Below are positions 50,627 through 59,425 of a stretch of 64,000 bases of DNA, piece by piece. Each line of letters opens with the position of its first letter. Positions within the stretch are counted from its first letter, which is position 1. The notes beneath the pieces were generated by a model. That model searched no databases. It worked only from the letters and a program-made list of their open reading frames with translations, and was not told the DNA's origin. The DNA comes from Gracilimonas sp. (lineage in GTDB: Bacteria > Bacteroidota > Rhodothermia > Balneolales > Balneolaceae): contig NZ_JAVJQO010000007.1 of NCBI RefSeq assembly GCF_040218225.1, forward strand, positions 186,001 to 250,000, in the 5' to 3' direction. Position numbers and translations under genes: made by a program.

Positions 50627-53170
50627 CTAGCCTTTCTCTTTAATCAAATCGATGGCTTTGTCCATGGTGAAATCTTCCGGGGTTTCTCCCTTTGGTAAAC
50701 TGATGTTTTTCTTACCGTGTTTAATATATGGACCATATCGGCCTGTCATCACTTTCACCGGCTTTTCGGTATCGGGATGCTTGCCCAGATCTTTAATCTC
50801 GTTACTTCCTCGGCGGGATTTAGACTTCTGATTCAGAAGTTCAACAGCACGCTTCAGCTCAATATCCAGTACGCTGTCTGATTTAGGAATAGACTTAAAC
50901 TTACCGTCATGCACTACAAAAGGGCCATAACGTCCCACACCGGCTTTCACAACTTTATCGTCTTCCGGGTGCTTACCGAGTGACCGTGGTAATTCCAGCA
51001 GCTGCAATGCCAGATCGAGATCCACATCCTTAGGTTCCATTCCCTTAAGCAGGGAAACACGCTTGGGCTTTTTGTTTTCTTCGGTCACTTCACCACGCTG
51101 TACGTAAGGCCCATATCTACCGGAAAGCAAGAATACAGGGTCTCCTGTTTCAGGGTCTTCACCGATGGGCTTGTCCTGTTCCTCAGAAATCTTAATCAGC
51201 TCTTCCAGCTTTTCTGAAGAGATATCGCTTGGGTCCATATCGTTGGGCAGCGAAGTAGTTACTTCTTCGCCGTTCTTTTCCATGCGGGCATAGGGTCCAA
51301 ATCGGCCCACCGCAACTTTGATTCCCTCTAAACCTTCCAGTGGTAAATCAAGCAGTTTTGCTTCCTGCGGATCAATTTTATCTTCCTGAGTATCTACTTT
51401 TGCCTTCAGGCCATTATCACCATTATAGAAATCTTCTAAATATTTTACGGGATCCTGATTTCCGGTAGCTACCGCATCCAGTTTGTCTTCCAGTTCTGAA
51501 GTAAAATCACTATCCACTAAATCCGGGAAATGCTTTTCCAATAACGAAGAAACCGCAAAAGCCGTAAAGGTTGGAATCAGTGTTTTGCCTTCATTCTTGG
51601 CATACCCCCGATCCTGAATGGTACTGATAATGGAGGCGTACGTACTCGGGCGACCTACTCCTCTTTTCTCTAACTCTTTCACAAGTGTAGCTTCCGTGAA
51701 TCGCGCCGGCGGCTTGGTTTCATGACTTACAAAGTTCAGATCATCAAGCGCAGTTTTATCGCCTTCATTCATTGCAGGAAGAAAGTTTTCCTGATTTTCC
51801 AGAGCCGCCTCCGGATCATCGCTTCCTTCTACGTAGGCCCGGAAATATCCGGGGAATAAAATCTTTTTGCCGCCTGCCCGGAAGTCCGCATCCGTTCCAT
51901 TATTGGTTGCCCGAATAGTGACATTCGTAAATTCGAGCTCAGCTTCTGCCATCTGGGTAGCAATAGTTCGCTTCCAGATTAAATCGTATAGCTTAAACTC
52001 ACGATCACGTAAGCCAGCCTTTTCCGGTTTTACAAAGCGGGAACCTGATGGACGAATCGCCTCGTGAGCCTCCTGTGCAGATTTGCCTTTTTTGCTGTAA
52101 TTCCGAACGCGTTCAAATAAATAATCCTCACCGTACTCTTCGGTCACCGCATCACGGGCAGCACCAATAGCTTGCCCCGAAAGTCGGGTTGAATCGGTAC
52201 GCATGTAAGTAATAAACCCTTTTTCGTATAGCTTCTGGGCAACGCTCATGGTATCACGGGCAGAGAACCCAAACTTACGGTTAGCCTCCTGCTGCAGGGT
52301 TGAAGTAATAAACGGAGGCGCTGGATTTCGCTTCTGTGTTTTAACATCCACGTTAATTACCGACCAGCTTGCACCTTTCAGATCATCGACCAAAGCCGAA
52401 GCCTTGTCTTCATCTAACAGTACAACAGAATCCGGCTTTTTGAGCTTGCCGGTATTTTCATCAAAATCTTTACCGCTTGCCAGCCTCTTTTCATTCAGAT
52501 GAGTCAGGTCAGCATCAAACTTATCTTTCTCTCCCTCTTTATGAAGCTGTGCTTTCAGGTCATAATAGGTAGCGCTTTTAAATTTCATACGTTCGCGTTC
52601 GCGCTCAACCAGAAACTCAACAGCAACAGACTGAACCCGGCCTGCTGAGAGTCCCGGAGAAATTTTCTTCCATAATAATGGGGAAACCGTATAGCCCGCA
52701 AGGCGATCTAAAATTCGTCGGGTTTCCTGGGCATGGACCAGGTTCATATCAATGTCGCGAGTATTTTCGAGGGCTTTCAAAACAGCTTCTTTCGTAATCT
52801 CCCTGAATACCATTCGTTTTACCGGCACTTTTGGCTTCAGGATTTCCAATAAATGCCATGATATAGCTTCTCCCTCACGGTCCTCATCTGTTGCCAGAAT
52901 CAACTCATCAGCATCTTTAAGCAGTTTTTTGAGTTTGGTAACCACTTTCTTTTTGGATGATGGAATCACATACAAAGGATCAAACCGGTCATCAACATTG
53001 ATTCCCAAATTCGACCAGCTTTCCTTTTTATACTTGGCAGGAATTTCCTTCGCCGAGGAGGGAAGATCACGAATGTGACCCATAGAGGAGTCTACTACAT
53101 ACCCGTCGGGCAAGTACTTCTTAATGGTTTTAGTTTTTGTAGGAGACTCTACAATGACAAGGCTTTTCAT
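50627..53170 (-). CDS. topA: DNA topoisomerase I
   Basis: An 847-aa type IA topoisomerase. Toprim domain at the N-terminus (LVIVESPTKTKTIKKYL, DEDREGEAISWHL), catalytic Tyr322 in FITYMRTDSTRLS, and HEAIRPSGSRF. Instead of C-terminal zinc fingers it has four Topo_C repeats, each with a GRYGPY-type core (GRFGPYARM, GRYGPYVQRG, GRYGPFVVHDG, GRYGPYIKHG). It relaxes negative supercoils by passing one strand through a transient break. The peroxiredoxin gene is 13 bp upstream, so they may share a transcript. Confidence 0.95.
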   Translation of the reverse strand: MKSLVIVESPTKTKTIKKYLPDGYVVDSSMGHIRDLPSSAKEIPAKYKKESWSNLGINVDDRFDPLYVIPSSKKKVVTKLKKLLKDADELILATDEDREGEAISWHLLEILKPKVPVKRMVFREITKEAVLKALENTRDIDMNLVHAQETRRILDRLAGYTVSPLLWKKISPGLSAGRVQSVAVEFLVERERERMKFKSATYYDLKAQLHKEGEKDKFDADLTHLNEKRLASGKDFDENTGKLKKPDSVVLLDEDKASALVDDLKGASWSVINVDVKTQKRNPAPPFITSTLQQEANRKFGFSARDTMSVAQKLYEKGFITYMRTDSTRLSGQAIGAARDAVTEEYGEDYLFERVRNYSKKGKSAQEAHEAIRPSGSRFVKPEKAGLRDREFKLYDLIWKRTIATQMAEAELEFTNVTIRATNNGTDADFRAGGKKILFPGYFRAYVEGSDDPEAALENQENFLPAMNEGDKTALDDLNFVSHETKPPARFTEATLVKELEKRGVGRPSTYASIISTIQDRGYAKNEGKTLIPTFTAFAVSSLLEKHFPDLVDSDFTSELEDKLDAVATGNQDPVKYLEDFYNGDNGLKAKVDTQEDKIDPQEAKLLDLPLEGLEGIKVAVGRFGPYARMEKNGEEVTTSLPNDMDPSDISSEKLEELIKISEEQDKPIGEDPETGDPVFLLSGRYGPYVQRGEVTEENKKPKRVSLLKGMEPKDVDLDLALQLLELPRSLGKHPEDDKVVKAGVGRYGPFVVHDGKFKSIPKSDSVLDIELKRAVELLNQKSKSRRGSNEIKDLGKHPDTEKPVKVMTGRYGPYIKHGKKNISLPKGETPEDFTMDKAIDLIKEKG

Positions 53171-53183
53171 GCAATAAGGATAA

Positions 53184-53660
53184 TTATTTCAAACTTTCAA
53201 CCAGTTCTTTTAACTCTCTGGCGTGTTCTTTTGTATTCACTTTTTCAATAGTGCCCAAAATAGTACCATCTGTATCAATAACAAAGGCCGAACGTGAGGG
53301 GGCCTCATACTCGTTTCCAAACATCTTTTTTTCCACAATGGAATCTGTGGCTTCTGCGAACTTATAATCAGGATCTGAAACCAGAGTGAAGTCTATGCCC
53401 TGCTTCTTCGCATATCTTTTATGAGAACCACAGGTGTCTTTACTAATAGCCACCAAATTGTAGCCATGTTCCTTAAACCATGCAGATTCATCAGCCAGAT
53501 CTTTAGTTTGGCGGTCGCAACTGCTGGTGTTGTTCTTCATATATACCGAAACGATGGCTGGCTTGTCCAGCAACTCAGTAAAGTTAACTTCTTTTTCTTC
53601 TCCGTTTTTCACGGCCTTTACTGTAAAATCGAAATCTGCTTTTGCTCCTTTTTCAATCAT
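53184..53660 (-). CDS. Peroxiredoxin (AhpC/TSA-Bcp-like)
   Basis: A 158-aa thioredoxin-fold peroxiredoxin. Peroxidatic Cys48 lies in NNTSSCDRQ, where Thr45 three residues before it matches the PxxxTxxC motif, although the Pro is not in its usual place. A second Cys77 in SKDTCGSHKRY could be the resolving Cys. AFVIDTDGTILGTIEKVN is the typical central strand pair. It reduces peroxides using thiols. The spacing of the two Cys is unlike E. coli Bcp (five residues apart), so it belongs to another subgroup. Confidence 0.85.
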   Translation of the reverse strand: MIEKGAKADFDFTVKAVKNGEEKEVNFTELLDKPAIVSVYMKNNTSSCDRQTKDLADESAWFKEHGYNLVAISKDTCGSHKRYAKKQGIDFTLVSDPDYKFAEATDSIVEKKMFGNEYEAPSRSAFVIDTDGTILGTIEKVNTKEHARELKELVESLK

Positions 53661-53726
53661 TGATATGAATAGTTAATTTTTTTTGTTGGGTTGAGATAAC
53701 TGGATTTGAGGAAAGAATCGTTCGGT

Positions 53727-54299
53727 TTATTCAGAATTGCTTATCCATAACAAGAACTTAGCCATCGCAGCCACCACCAGTGAGTGATGTACTTCACCCT
53801 GATTTACCATTTCTAAAAACTCTTCAAGTGGCATCAGATGTACATTTATTCGTTCATTGCCATCCAGCTGTTGTTCCTGAACTTTTTTGCAGTTTTTAAT
53901 TAAGTAGGTATAGGTGTAATTGGTGAAAATTGCCGGATTAGAACTAACCCTCCCCAGGTCAATACACTCATCTCCTGCATAACCAGTTTCTTCCAGCAAT
54001 TCTCTTTTTGAGGTCTCCAGCGGCGACTCTCCCCGATCTACCATTCCGCCCGGAAGTTCCAGCGTAGGTTGCTCAATTCCATACCGGTATTGCTCTACCA
54101 ACACGATTTCATTTTCAGATGTAAGTGGAATCACATTAATCCAATCAGGAGCCTTTAGTATCGAAAAAGCAGCCGAATGACCTTCAGATTCAATTTTCAT
54201 CTTACGACTCAAAAGTTTGAAGATATTCGTCGTATATTTGACCTCTTCATCTGTGGTGACCCACGGTTCAATCGAAAATGAAAAATTACGGCTACTCAT
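53727..54299 (-). CDS. NUDIX hydrolase, ADP-ribose pyrophosphatase-like
   Basis: A 190-aa NUDIX hydrolase. The Nudix box G-x5-E-x7-RELLEETGY is complete (GGMVDRGESPLETSKRELLE then ETGY). Upstream DWINVIPLTSENEIVLVEQYRYG is typical of the ADP-ribose pyrophosphatase subgroup, which splits ADP-ribose to AMP and ribose 5-phosphate. Its ATG (54299-54297) directly abuts the ATG of the divergent AMP nucleosidase gene, giving CATATG with no intergenic DNA. Confidence 0.88.
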   Translation of the reverse strand: MSSRNFSFSIEPWVTTDEEVKYTTNIFKLLSRKMKIESEGHSAAFSILKAPDWINVIPLTSENEIVLVEQYRYGIEQPTLELPGGMVDRGESPLETSKRELLEETGYAGDECIDLGRVSSNPAIFTNYTYTYLIKNCKKVQEQQLDGNERINVHLMPLEEFLEMVNQGEVHHSLVVAAMAKFLLWISNSE

Positions 54300-55481
54300 A
54301 TGTCAGATACGCTCAAATTAGTTAAAGATCAGTTTTCTTCGGAGGCAGAACTTAAAAAAGCTATTGATAAAGCGTGCAACCTGATGGAAGAAATTTACGA
54401 TTCAGGCAAATATCCGCAGATGATCGTGGAGCGAACATGGAGCAAGCATAATCCTGTGATTGACGGTGAGCTGGCTCAACCCAAAGCTTACCGCTGGTAT
54501 CTAAAACGAGAAATTGAACGACTGGTGAGCAATGGAGCTACCGTTTTTGTAAAACCTTCCCGGGAAGCACTGCCCATGAACAACCCGGAGCTTTTTGATA
54601 ACCTCGATGAAAGTGACTGGGACATCACCCAAAAGAAACTCTTTTTATTTCGGGCTGAACGCATTGATATTTCACTCGACCGGCTTCGACATTATACCAG
54701 TACCGATCCGGCCGACTTCCAGAGATATATCCTGTTTACCAACTATGATATGCACGTCGAAGTGTTCCTGGAGAAGTTCCCAGATTGCGTGAAACCGGTT
54801 CGTGAAGGTGTGCAAATGCCCGCTTATCACCATAAGATGGACAACAACTCAGGGCTTACACTTATCAATATCGGTGTGGGTCCATCCAATGCAAAAACCA
54901 TTACCGACCACGTGGGCGTGCTTCGTCCGGATGCAATGGTTATGGTTGGTCACTGCGGCGGACTTCGAAACCATCAGGATATTGGCGATTTTGTTTTAGC
55001 CAACGGATATTATCGCGCCGATAAGGTACTGGATGACTTATTCCCCATCGGAATTCCGATTTCACCGAATTATATCCTGAACCGATACCTGAAAGAAGTG
55101 CTTGATCAGCATGAAATGGAGCATCGTATTGGAACCGTGTACACCACAGCCAACCGCAACTGGGAATTTTCGAAAGCCAAAACAGTGGAAGAAATTCACA
55201 TGAGTCGCAGCGTGGCCATTGACATGGAATCATCTACCGTGGCCACTAATGGGTTTCGATACCGGATACCGCATGCTACTCTTCTATGTGTGAGCGATAA
55301 ACCCCTGCATGGTAAACCCAAACTGACTGATGACGCTCAATCCTTCTACCAAAACTCCAAAGAGATGCACCTTGAGATGGTGATTGATGCACTTCAAATG
55401 GTGAAGGATACCTATCCCGAAGGATTACCGAACTCCAGCATCCGTGCCTTCAACGAGCCATTGATGGGCGGAAGCGGATAA
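54300..55481 (+). CDS. amn: AMP nucleosidase
   Basis: A 393-aa enzyme that splits AMP into adenine and ribose 5-phosphate. The N-terminal AMP-nucleosidase domain (~1-170, VERTWSKHNPVIDGELAQP, YRWYLKREIERLV) precedes a nucleoside-phosphorylase-like domain (NIGVGPSNAKTITDHV, MVMVGHCGGLRNHQDIGDFV, and AIDMESSTVATNGFRYRIP carrying the substrate Glu). It is shorter than E. coli Amn (~484 aa), in keeping with other Bacteroidota forms. Product logic links it to the divergent NUDIX gene, which could supply AMP from ADP-ribose. Confidence 0.92.
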   Translation: MSDTLKLVKDQFSSEAELKKAIDKACNLMEEIYDSGKYPQMIVERTWSKHNPVIDGELAQPKAYRWYLKREIERLVSNGATVFVKPSREALPMNNPELFDNLDESDWDITQKKLFLFRAERIDISLDRLRHYTSTDPADFQRYILFTNYDMHVEVFLEKFPDCVKPVREGVQMPAYHHKMDNNSGLTLINIGVGPSNAKTITDHVGVLRPDAMVMVGHCGGLRNHQDIGDFVLANGYYRADKVLDDLFPIGIPISPNYILNRYLKEVLDQHEMEHRIGTVYTTANRNWEFSKAKTVEEIHMSRSVAIDMESSTVATNGFRYRIPHATLLCVSDKPLHGKPKLTDDAQSFYQNSKEMHLEMVIDALQMVKDTYPEGLPNSSIRAFNEPLMGGSG

Positions 55482-55529
55482 GAACAAGGAACATCGAATG
55501 TTGAACAGCTTTATCAGATAATCACCAAA

Positions 55530-55626
55530 GTCATTCCTGCGGAGGCAGGAATCTGGATACATTCAATATCCAAATAGTTTTAATCTATTCGAACAACCAG
55601 ATCCCGGGCATTCGCCGCGGGATGAC
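55530..55626. repeat. Dispersed palindromic (REP-like) repeat, copy A
   Basis: Starts GTCATTCCTGCGGAGGCAGG and ends with a second hairpin CCCGGGCATTCGCCGCGGGA followed by TGAC. Each half folds on its own (ATTCCTGC/GCAGGAAT; ATCCCG/GCGGGAT with a ~10-nt loop), and the outer ends GTCAT/ATGAC are inverted. Copy B lies 1.1 kb away in the same orientation. Confidence 0.75.
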
Positions 55627-55704
55627 TATTTTACCACTTGCTCCTATATTCTGAGCTGGAGCGAAATGCCACATCTTGAAAAACACTCAATTTCTTTATT
55701 CGGC

Positions 55705-55733
55705 AACTATTTATTGTTTATCAATAAATAGTT
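55705..55733. promoter_or_regulatory. 12-bp palindrome, candidate operator of the DUF2975/HTH cassette
   Basis: AACTATTTATTG and CAATAAATAGTT are perfect inverted copies separated by TTTAT, 61 bp before the DUF2975 start. The cassette's own HTH protein is the natural candidate to bind it; this is inference. A terminator for amn is less likely because the stem is A+T only. Confidence 0.45.
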
Positions 55734-55793
55734 ATTGCTTTTCAAAAATTATTTGTTTTATTTAAAGGCAGGTTAGAACTAAATAATCTGCTT

Positions 55794-56444
55794 ATGAAAC
55801 TCAGAAAAGATTGGTCACTCGCTTATTTACTGCTTTATATATGCCAGATCGGATATTGGCTTATTATTATAGGTGTGGGAGCGGAGCTAATCATGAATAC
55901 AGCTTTTATGTCACAAGAGCGTGTCGTAATAAATGATATCTCCGTGCACCTTGAACTGCAGCAGTTTGAAGAATACAACGATATCGAGCTTGAAAATATC
56001 CGCTTAAACATCCATGAAGACATGGAATCACAGGTTCAAATTTCTGGACCTTATGATGAAATAAAAAGCGCATTTTTCTTTTTTAATGGATTAAAACTAT
56101 ACGAGAATATTGTGTTCTTTATCATCCTGTTCATGCTTTCAAAAGTGTTGAGGAGCGTTGCCGAGGGAGACCCTTTTCAAGCCAAAAACTCTTCTCATTT
56201 ATACGTGATTGGCTGGACATTAATCATTTCTTCGATCATTAATATTTCTTTTCAATTCATGAGTGCAGGGCATTTTATTTCTTTGCCTCTTTTTAGTGAT
56301 TTAGCACTTCCCGAAGGCATTGACATCACTTCTTTGAATCTGTTTGGTAAAGATTTCCTGATGAACGGTATTTTCATCATTGTATTAGGCTATGTATTCA
56401 AAGAAGGTGCCCGCATCTACGAAGAACAAAAACTAACGGTGTAA
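55794..56444 (+). CDS. DUF2975 membrane protein
   Basis: A 216-aa protein with four hydrophobic helices: ~10-32, ~100-118 (ENIVFFIILFMLSKVL), ~138-155 and ~190-205 (FLMNGIFIIVLGYVF), and a ~60-residue extracytoplasmic loop after the first. VAEGDPFQAKNSSHLYVIGW and the terminal GYVFKEGARIYEEQKLTV are the DUF2975 signature, the last part being the most conserved. These proteins are nearly always followed by a small XRE-type HTH gene, as here 2 bp later. Function unknown. Confidence 0.85.
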   Translation: MKLRKDWSLAYLLLYICQIGYWLIIIGVGAELIMNTAFMSQERVVINDISVHLELQQFEEYNDIELENIRLNIHEDMESQVQISGPYDEIKSAFFFFNGLKLYENIVFFIILFMLSKVLRSVAEGDPFQAKNSSHLYVIGWTLIISSIINISFQFMSAGHFISLPLFSDLALPEGIDITSLNLFGKDFLMNGIFIIVLGYVFKEGARIYEEQKLTV

Positions 56445-56446
56445 GC

Positions 56447-56656
56447 ATGGCCATTATCGTAAATCTGGATGTAATGCTGGCCAAGCGGAAGATGAGCCTT
56501 ACCGAGCTTTCGGAGGAAGTTGGAATCACAATGTCAAACTTATCGATCCTGAAAACCGGGAAAGCCAAGGCCATTCGGTTTTCAACTCTGGAGGCTATCT
56601 GTGAGGTACTGGATTGCCAGCCGGGGGATATACTGGAGTTTTCGGAAGAGGATTAA
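56447..56656 (+). CDS. Small XRE-family HTH regulator (YozG-like)
   Basis: A 69-aa single-domain helix-turn-helix protein: VNLDVMLAKRKMSLTELSEE, VGITMSNLSILKTGKAKAIR, FSTLEAICEVLDCQPGDILE. This is the Cro/YozG layout that pairs with DUF2975 genes. It starts 2 bp after the DUF2975 stop, so the two are one transcription unit. It probably controls the cassette, perhaps through the palindrome at 55705. Confidence 0.9.
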   Translation: MAIIVNLDVMLAKRKMSLTELSEEVGITMSNLSILKTGKAKAIRFSTLEAICEVLDCQPGDILEFSEED

Positions 56657-56667
56657 GTTTTATAATT

Positions 56668-56762
56668 GTCATTCCCGCACAGGCGGGAATCTGGTTATTA
56701 CCACCTTCAGATATTTTTTGTTTATCTGAAAACCAGATCCCGGGCATTCGCCGCGGGATGAC
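56668..56762. repeat. Dispersed palindromic (REP-like) repeat, copy B
   Basis: GTCATTCCCGCACAGGCGGG at the left and the same CCAGATCCCGGGCATTCGCC right half as copy A, ending GCGGGATGAC. Same orientation as copy A; together they bracket the DUF2975/HTH cassette. Confidence 0.78.
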
Positions 56763-56848
56763 TTTCCCTTATCTGGCTTAAACTTTTTTGTAAGGAATTG
56801 CCTTCAAGCCGCTCTGACTATAAAACAAATAAAAACAACCAGAGCGTT

Positions 56849-57565
56849 ATGTCACATGAAGAATCCTTTTCGATAGAACACTTCCACAGCCGTACGCTCA
56901 AAGATATGCAGCCGGATGAACAGCCCCGGGAAAAACTGATGCGCTATGGCGCCGACTCTCTTTCCGACTCCGAGCTGCTGGCCATCCTGATCCGAACCGG
57001 AACCCGGAAACTTAACGTCATTGAAACAGCCAAGGCTTTGCTCTCAAAGTTTGACGGCCTGCACAATCTCGTTCGTAAAGACTGGCAATCCCTCAAGGTG
57101 ATTCCGGGAATAGCCAAGGTTAAAGCCATCACACTGGAAGCTGCCTTCGAGCTGGCTCGAAGAATTGAAGTAGCCGGGCTTGGAGAAGAAATCCAAATTA
57201 CTTCTCCTGAAGATGCCAACGCTTATTTTGCTCCCAAACTTCGTCACCTCACCAAAGAAACCTTTCTCGTAGGATTTCTAAACAATGCCAAAATCCTGAC
57301 TGGTTATCACAAAATCAGCACCGGTGGGAAAACAGCCACCATTGTTGATCCGGCAGAAGTAATGCGACAGGCTGTACTCAATGAAGCTGACTCTATCATC
57401 CTGGTTCACAATCATCCCTCCGGGCAAAACAAACCATCCAGTGCGGATATTCAACTCACCAAACGACTGGCAGAATGCGGAAAACTATTGTCCATCCCAG
57501 TTGAGGATCACCTGATCATTGCCGGTTACAACTTCACCAGCCTGAGGAGTGAAGGATTGTTTTGA
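56849..57565 (+). CDS. radC: RadC family JAB/MPN-domain protein
   Basis: I start at ATG 56849 (MSHEESFSIEHFHSRTLKDM) over a TTG at 56798. An N-terminal UPF0758 helix-hairpin-helix part (PREKLMRYGADSLSDSELLA, KVIPGIAKVKAITLEAAFEL) precedes the JAB/MPN metal-binding domain with LVHNHPSGQNKPSSADIQLT (His-x-His-Pro...Ser...Asp). RadC was named for a repair phenotype now doubted; a DNA-related role is still assumed. Confidence 0.92.
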   Translation: MSHEESFSIEHFHSRTLKDMQPDEQPREKLMRYGADSLSDSELLAILIRTGTRKLNVIETAKALLSKFDGLHNLVRKDWQSLKVIPGIAKVKAITLEAAFELARRIEVAGLGEEIQITSPEDANAYFAPKLRHLTKETFLVGFLNNAKILTGYHKISTGGKTATIVDPAEVMRQAVLNEADSIILVHNHPSGQNKPSSADIQLTKRLAECGKLLSIPVEDHLIIAGYNFTSLRSEGLF

Positions 57566-57570
57566 ATGTA

Positions 57571-57665
57571 CGTTATTCAATATCCAACACAGAATAATGA
57601 ATATCCAATTTCCAGCGACCTTCAACCTGAATATTGAGCGTTGGATATTGGTTATTCATTATTCA
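57571..57665. repeat. A+T-rich fold-back repeat between radC and the carbonic anhydrase gene
   Basis: GTTATTCAATATCCAAC near 57571 and GTTGGATATTGGTTATTC near 57635 are near-perfect inverted copies. The region is full of ATTCAATATCC and GGATATTG words, also seen around 50590 and 55561. I see no gene in it. Confidence 0.5.
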
Positions 57666-57704
57666 TACCTTCCTGATTATATAAACTTCACTAACATCTT
57701 CTCT

Positions 57705-58256
57705 ATGATTTACGAATTCCTGAAACGTTCTCCCCAGTTTGATGAAACTGTTTTTGTTGCTCCCAGTGCTGATATAATCGGAGACGTAACCCTTGGCAAG
57801 GAAAGCAGTGTTTGGTTTAATGTAACCATCCGGGGTGATGTAAATTTTATCCAGATTGGAGATAAAAGTAACGTTCAGGATAACGTTTGTATTCATGTGA
57901 TGAATCAAACCGGGCCGACTATTATCGGCAATGAAGTTACCATTGGTCATGGCGCGGTTGTTCACGGATGCACTATTAAAGATCGCGTACTTGTTGGCAT
58001 CAACGCTACGATACTTGATGAGGTGACTATTGAGCCGGATGTGATTGTAGCTGCGGGAACCCTGGTACCTCCCGGCAAAACCATCGAAAGCGGATATATG
58101 TATATGGGCTCTCCCGCCAAAGCTGCCCGTAAACTCACCGATGAGGAAATCGCATCGATTCCTAAATACGCCAGCAACTATGTTAAATACTCCCGGGCTT
58201 ATCAGCAGAAAGACACCTACGACGACAACCCTTTCTATGATGCGAGCAACCGGTAG
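57705..58256 (+). CDS. Gamma-carbonic anhydrase-like protein
   Basis: I start at ATG 57705 (MIYEFLKRSPQFDETVFVAP), because the longer frame from 57549 runs through the fold-back repeat. The ~183-aa protein is a left-handed beta-helix of hexapeptide repeats: GDVTLGKESSVWFNVTIRGD, VQDNVCIHVM, GNEVTIGHGAVVHGC, VLVGINATILDEVTIEPDV. The three zinc-ligand histidines of the family (IH, GH and VHG) are all in place. Family members hydrate CO2 or act as metal-binding scaffolds; activity here is unproven. Confidence 0.9.
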   Translation: MIYEFLKRSPQFDETVFVAPSADIIGDVTLGKESSVWFNVTIRGDVNFIQIGDKSNVQDNVCIHVMNQTGPTIIGNEVTIGHGAVVHGCTIKDRVLVGINATILDEVTIEPDVIVAAGTLVPPGKTIESGYMYMGSPAKAARKLTDEEIASIPKYASNYVKYSRAYQQKDTYDDNPFYDASNR

Positions 58257-58262
58257 TTTAGC

Positions 58263-59402
58263 ATGAGTGGCCTATATATCCACATCCCGTTTTGTAAACA
58301 GGCCTGCTCGTATTGCGACTTCTATTTTGTGACCCGGCATCAGCAAAAGCAGGACTTTGTAGATGAACTTATTCGGGAAATTCACTCAAAAAAAGACTCC
58401 GTATTTACTGAAGAACCCGTTCAGACCATTTACTTCGGAGGCGGAACTCCTTCCCTGTTATCGGCTGATCAAGTGAATGCTATTCTGGATGAGATCAATA
58501 AAGTCTTTGATACGGACCTAAAAGAAATCACGCTGGAAATGAACCCGGATGATGTCAGCCCGGAATATTTATCAGGATTGAAATCAGCCGGCATAAACCG
58601 AGCAAGCATGGGGGTACAGTCATTCAACCCGGAGCTGCTGAAATTCATGAACCGGGCGCATACTTCTGAAGAAGCGATGAAGTGTTTGGAAATTCTGGAA
58701 GCTTCTGAATTCAAGGTTTTTACCGTCGATCTAATTTATGGGAACCCCGGGCAATCACTGGATATCCTCGAAAAGGATATTGATACCATTCTTCAGTTTA
58801 AACCGCCGCATATTTCTGCATATTCCCTGACCATCGAGCCACAAACAAGACTAGGAAAGCAAGTAGAGTTGGGTCGTATAATTCCTCCTCAGGACGATAC
58901 CGTTTCCGATCATTTTGACCTTGTTGTTCAAAAACTTGCAGAAGCAGGCATTCAACAATACGAGGTTAGCAACTACGCAAAACCAGGCCATGAAGCCGTT
59001 CACAATTCCAACTACTGGAATCATGAGAATTATCTGGGATTGGGTCCGGGCGCTCATTCGTTTTGGTGGGATAAAAACCGCGATTCAGCTAAAAGATGGA
59101 AAAACGAAGCTAACCTTGAAGCTTATCTTAAAGGTGAATGGAAAGAAAAAGCAGAACTGGAAGAATTAAACCTTGGTGATCTGGCAGAAGAGCGCCTGAT
59201 GCTGGGACTCAGGACTAAAGCAGGCCTTTCCATGAGTGAACTAAAAACCAGCTACGATTTTGAGTTCAACGCCCGACAGTTGGAATACCTTCAACGGCTG
59301 GAAGAAGGTGGAAGGGTTGAAACCAAAAACCGGATTTATCTCACTAAAGAAGGACTGAAAATCGCTGATAGTATCCTGCTTGACTTAGTAACCATGGTTT
59401 AA
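58263..59402 (+). CDS. hemW: Radical SAM heme chaperone HemW
   Basis: A 379-aa radical SAM protein. The iron-sulphur cluster motif C11-x3-C15-x2-C18 reads CKQACSYCDFYF, the HemN/HemW form. YFGGGTPSLL, EMNPDDVSPEYLSGLKSAGI, NRASMGVQSF and VDLIYGNPGQS are further family marks. Unlike coproporphyrinogen dehydrogenase HemN it lacks the long N-terminal extension, so the heme-chaperone call is preferred. It starts 7 bp after the carbonic anhydrase-like gene. Confidence 0.92.
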   Translation: MSGLYIHIPFCKQACSYCDFYFVTRHQQKQDFVDELIREIHSKKDSVFTEEPVQTIYFGGGTPSLLSADQVNAILDEINKVFDTDLKEITLEMNPDDVSPEYLSGLKSAGINRASMGVQSFNPELLKFMNRAHTSEEAMKCLEILEASEFKVFTVDLIYGNPGQSLDILEKDIDTILQFKPPHISAYSLTIEPQTRLGKQVELGRIIPPQDDTVSDHFDLVVQKLAEAGIQQYEVSNYAKPGHEAVHNSNYWNHENYLGLGPGAHSFWWDKNRDSAKRWKNEANLEAYLKGEWKEKAELEELNLGDLAEERLMLGLRTKAGLSMSELKTSYDFEFNARQLEYLQRLEEGGRVETKNRIYLTKEGLKIADSILLDLVTMV

Positions 59403-59425
59403 CCGAATCCGCACCTACCTGAGGA

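Larger units (their letters stand above)
55482..55793. other. 312-bp intergenic region with palindromic repeat and operator-like palindrome
   Basis: I find no gene. The region contains a 97-bp palindromic repeat (55530-55626) and an A+T-rich 12-5-12 perfect palindrome (55705-55733) ahead of the DUF2975 gene. The first ~45 bp (GAACAAGGAACATCGAATG and onward) look like another worn intergenic repeat. Confidence 0.55.

Noticed and set aside
53184-53660. Calling the peroxiredoxin Bcp by name
   Set aside because: The motif around Cys48 and the distance to Cys77 differ from classical Bcp, so only the family is given.
57549-57704. Longer N-terminus for the carbonic anhydrase-like protein
   Set aside because: It would translate the A+T-rich fold-back repeat and overlap radC; the hexapeptide protein family starts at the MIYEF position.
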